Positions 60,602 to 64,000 of a stretch of DNA of 64,000 nt are shown here, piece by piece. The number at the start of each line of letters is the position of its first letter. The stretch's first letter is position 1. The notes beneath the pieces are model-generated. The model saw only the letters and a list, made by a program, of their open reading frames with translations. It searched no databases and had not been told where the DNA came from. The DNA comes from Polluticaenibacter yanchengensis (lineage in GTDB: Bacteria; Bacteroidota; Bacteroidia; Chitinophagales; Chitinophagaceae), in assembly GCA_027854065.1 (NCBI GenBank), contig JAQGEF010000005.1, positions 204,876 to 268,875 of the forward strand. The letters are read 5' to 3'. The position numbers and the translations under genes are program-made.

Positions 60602-60895
60602 TTATTTAAATATTAATGCCCATAATAAAACTAAAATAACTATAAGCAACAATTCAACAATAATCACTTTTTTTATCGCCTTCATTCGTTTCAGAAATAA
60701 GTAATCAACCCATATCAATATTAGTGAGACTAGAAATATTAAGATAAATAACTCCCAATAATGCGGAAGATAACCATCGCCAATGCTTTGCAGAAATATC
60801 AATGCAATACATATAATCAGCCATATCCCGAATAACTTCAAAGGAGTAAAATATCTAAGATACTTTTGTAAATAACGTCCTCTATTTTTAAGCAC
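60602..60895 (-). CDS. Small unknown membrane protein
   Basis: This 97-residue protein starts with basic residues (MLKNRGRYLQKYLRYF) and then has three hydrophobic helices (about 20-38, 47-66 and 75-95). It is not recognised; a compact membrane protein is all that can be said. It is convergent with the EamA gene (7-base gap). Confidence 0.6.
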   Translation of the reverse strand: MLKNRGRYLQKYLRYFTPLKLFGIWLIICIALIFLQSIGDGYLPHYWELFILIFLVSLILIWVDYLFLKRMKAIKKVIIVELLLIVILVLLWALIFK

Positions 60896-60936
60896 CTGAT
60901 AAAATATCTTTATTTCAAGTAACGATTACTAATAAA

Positions 60937-61344
60937 TCAATAATCAAATTTATTAAAGCCTCTATCCTGCTTTTTATTCGATTGTCGCTTTTTAGTATCA
61001 ATTCTTCGCTCTACAGATGCTTTTGAAGGCTTGGTAGCTACCCTGAACTTTTTTACCACCAAAGCATTTTGAATAAGTGCATACAGTTTCTTAAAAGCCG
61101 TTTCTTTATTTTGCAACTGAGTCCTGTGGCTTTGTTCTTTGATGATCAGAATACCGGTTTTAGTGATCCTGTTTCCCAGTTTAATGTTTACTAATGCCCT
61201 TTGCTCATCTGTCAACAATTGGGATATAGCAGGCTCCCAAAGCAGTTCTACAGCAGTTTCAACCTTATTCACGTTTTGGCCACCTGCCCCTCCGCTCCTG
61301 CTGGTTTTTACGATACACTCCTTTTTTAATGCTTCTATTGTCAT
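60937..61344 (-). CDS. arfB: Ribosome rescue peptidyl-tRNA hydrolase ArfB (YaeJ)
   Basis: This 135-residue protein is a stand-alone release-factor catalytic domain. The GGQ motif is at residues 21-23 ([16 protein letters not shown]), and the basic tail ([20 protein letters not shown]) is the part that enters the empty mRNA channel in stalled ribosomes. It frees stalled peptidyl-tRNA. It is a single gene upstream of gyrB on the opposite strand. Confidence 0.93.
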   Translation of the reverse strand: MTIEALKKECIVKTSRSGGAGGQNVNKVETAVELLWEPAISQLLTDEQRALVNIKLGNRITKTGILIIKEQSHRTQLQNKETAFKKLYALIQNALVVKKFRVATKPSKASVERRIDTKKRQSNKKQDRGFNKFDY

Positions 61345-61455
61345 TATTTATAGCTTTAATTCGATTACCCGAGATTATATACTCGTGAAGTCCATAGAGG
61401 TAATCGTTGTGGTTTATGTACTTAAAATACCAGCAATATATTTTCACAAATAATT

Positions 61456-61474
61456 CTGGCAAATATATTGCCAG
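61456..61474. promoter_or_regulatory. Inverted repeat CTGGCAA-N5-TTGCCAG
   Basis: A perfect 7-bp inverted repeat with a 5-base centre, in the arfB-gyrB intergenic region. It is a size and shape that fits a repressor site; unproven. Confidence 0.4.
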
Positions 61475-61602
61475 ATCATCAATTAATTACAAATTATAGG
61501 ATCATCTCAATCATTCTATAAATTCACCAGCCATTAACCTGTAATTTCATCCGGCAAATTGTAAAATTCATAAAAGAAAGACACATAAAAACCGCCTAAA
61601 AA

Positions 61603-61624
61603 ACATTTCCTGAACCGGAAATGT
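61603..61624. promoter_or_regulatory. Inverted repeat ACATTTCC-N6-GGAAATGT
   Basis: A perfect 8-bp inverted repeat with a 6-base gap, about 145 bases upstream of the gyrB -7 box. Confidence 0.4.
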
Positions 61625-61765
61625 TAGCAACTCCAAAATAAATAAACAAAAAATATATTATTAACTTATAATCAATTGATTAAAAGATCTCTCAAAAATG
61701 TTTTTTTGTTAATAAAAATTAGCTTTTGAGCCTTTAAAAGACATGGTTTTCTGCCTGAATTTCAG

Positions 61766-61773
61766 TATATTTG
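61766..61773 (+). promoter_or_regulatory. -7 box of gyrB
   Basis: TATATTTG followed by CC, about 104 bases before the ATG at 61877, implying a leader of about 95 bases. Confidence 0.55.
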
Positions 61774-61798
61774 CCTATTCTATTACGGAACGGTTTAA

Positions 61799-63856
<2,058 letters not shown>

Positions 63857-63873
63857 TTATTGATTTCTTTTAT

Positions 63874-63911
63874 AAAAGGCAGCTTTCTAAAATTTAGAAA
63901 GCTGCCTTTTT
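63874..63911 (+). terminator. Terminator after gyrB
   Basis: AAAAGGCAGCTTTCTAAA and its exact inverse (63893-63910) form an 18-bp stem with almost no loop, followed by T. Confidence 0.9.
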
Positions 63912-63937
63912 ATTTGTAATAACTGTATGGTCCTGAA

Positions 63938-63963
63938 ATAAGTTGACACAAAAGTTGACTTAT
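63938..63963. repeat. Short repeat motif at the right edge, possible mobile-element end
   Basis: AAGTTGAC occurs twice (63940-63947 and 63952-63959), flanked by ATAAGT and ACTTAT, which are inverse to each other. The pattern TCCTGAAATAAGTTGACACA resembles ends of some Bacteroidota insertion sequences; the window ends too soon to confirm. Confidence 0.35.
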
Positions 63964-64000
63964 CCAATGAATACAGCAAAAAGTGGCTCTATAAAAAAGA

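Overview
The window reads as a chromosomal segment of a Bacteroidota bacterium, most likely Chitinophagaceae. The support is a SusC/SusD pair with glycoside hydrolases, AT-rich intergenic DNA, many Bacteroidota-type promoters (a -7 box of the form TAnnTTTG, often with an upstream TTTG/TTG), very few Shine-Dalgarno sequences, an alpha-oxoamine synthase of the sphingolipid/sulfonolipid type, a membrane pyrophosphatase and two tandem clpP genes. The genus call is inference. No rRNA, CRISPR array or complete insertion sequence was seen, and no tRNA was recognised by eye.

Positions 1-13,100 hold a polysaccharide-utilisation locus on the minus strand, transcribed right to left: SusC, SusD, a strong terminator, a secreted GH127-type beta-L-arabinofuranosidase, a secreted apiosidase-like (DUF5060/DUF4038) hydrolase, a DeoR-type regulator, a sugar isomerase of the L-fucose/L-arabinose isomerase family, and the N-terminal half of a split transketolase running off the left edge. 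This looks like uptake, hydrolysis and intracellular conversion of a plant-type pentose (L-arabinose or apiose). Positions 13,300-14,900 carry small envelope/stress genes (DUF1328, YtxH, holin-like, unknown).

Positions 15,000-36,300 are mostly housekeeping: MlaF/MlaE-type lipid ABC transporter, DUF808 membrane protein, miaB, a sensorless sigma-54 activator followed by lptE, an unknown protein and secG, an L,D-transpeptidase-like secreted protein, tandem clpP, etfAB, YceI, several small unknown proteins, one gene broken by an in-frame stop, and a large outer-membrane beta-barrel protein. Positions 36,400-63,900 carry rmuC, an S9 peptidase, a CtlX-type hydrolase, PBP1A, a transglutaminase-like membrane protein, an M20 dipeptidase, an MFS exporter, a sterol-desaturase-family protein, nadK, the alpha-oxoamine synthase, trxB, truB, a DUF4442 protein, hppA, an EamA transporter, arfB and gyrB.

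The most striking non-coding signal is a set of dispersed intergenic repeats. Eight GC-rich elements of about 110-165 bp share the termini GGGCTGT and CCGCAGCC. There are about five copies (three in tandem) of a GTCATTCTGAG element with imperfect inverted ends, three copies of a roughly 48-bp TTGTGTCACTC repeat, and one double-hairpin element near 59,400. Each sits next to at least one gene 3' end. Many strong rho-independent terminators are also readable.
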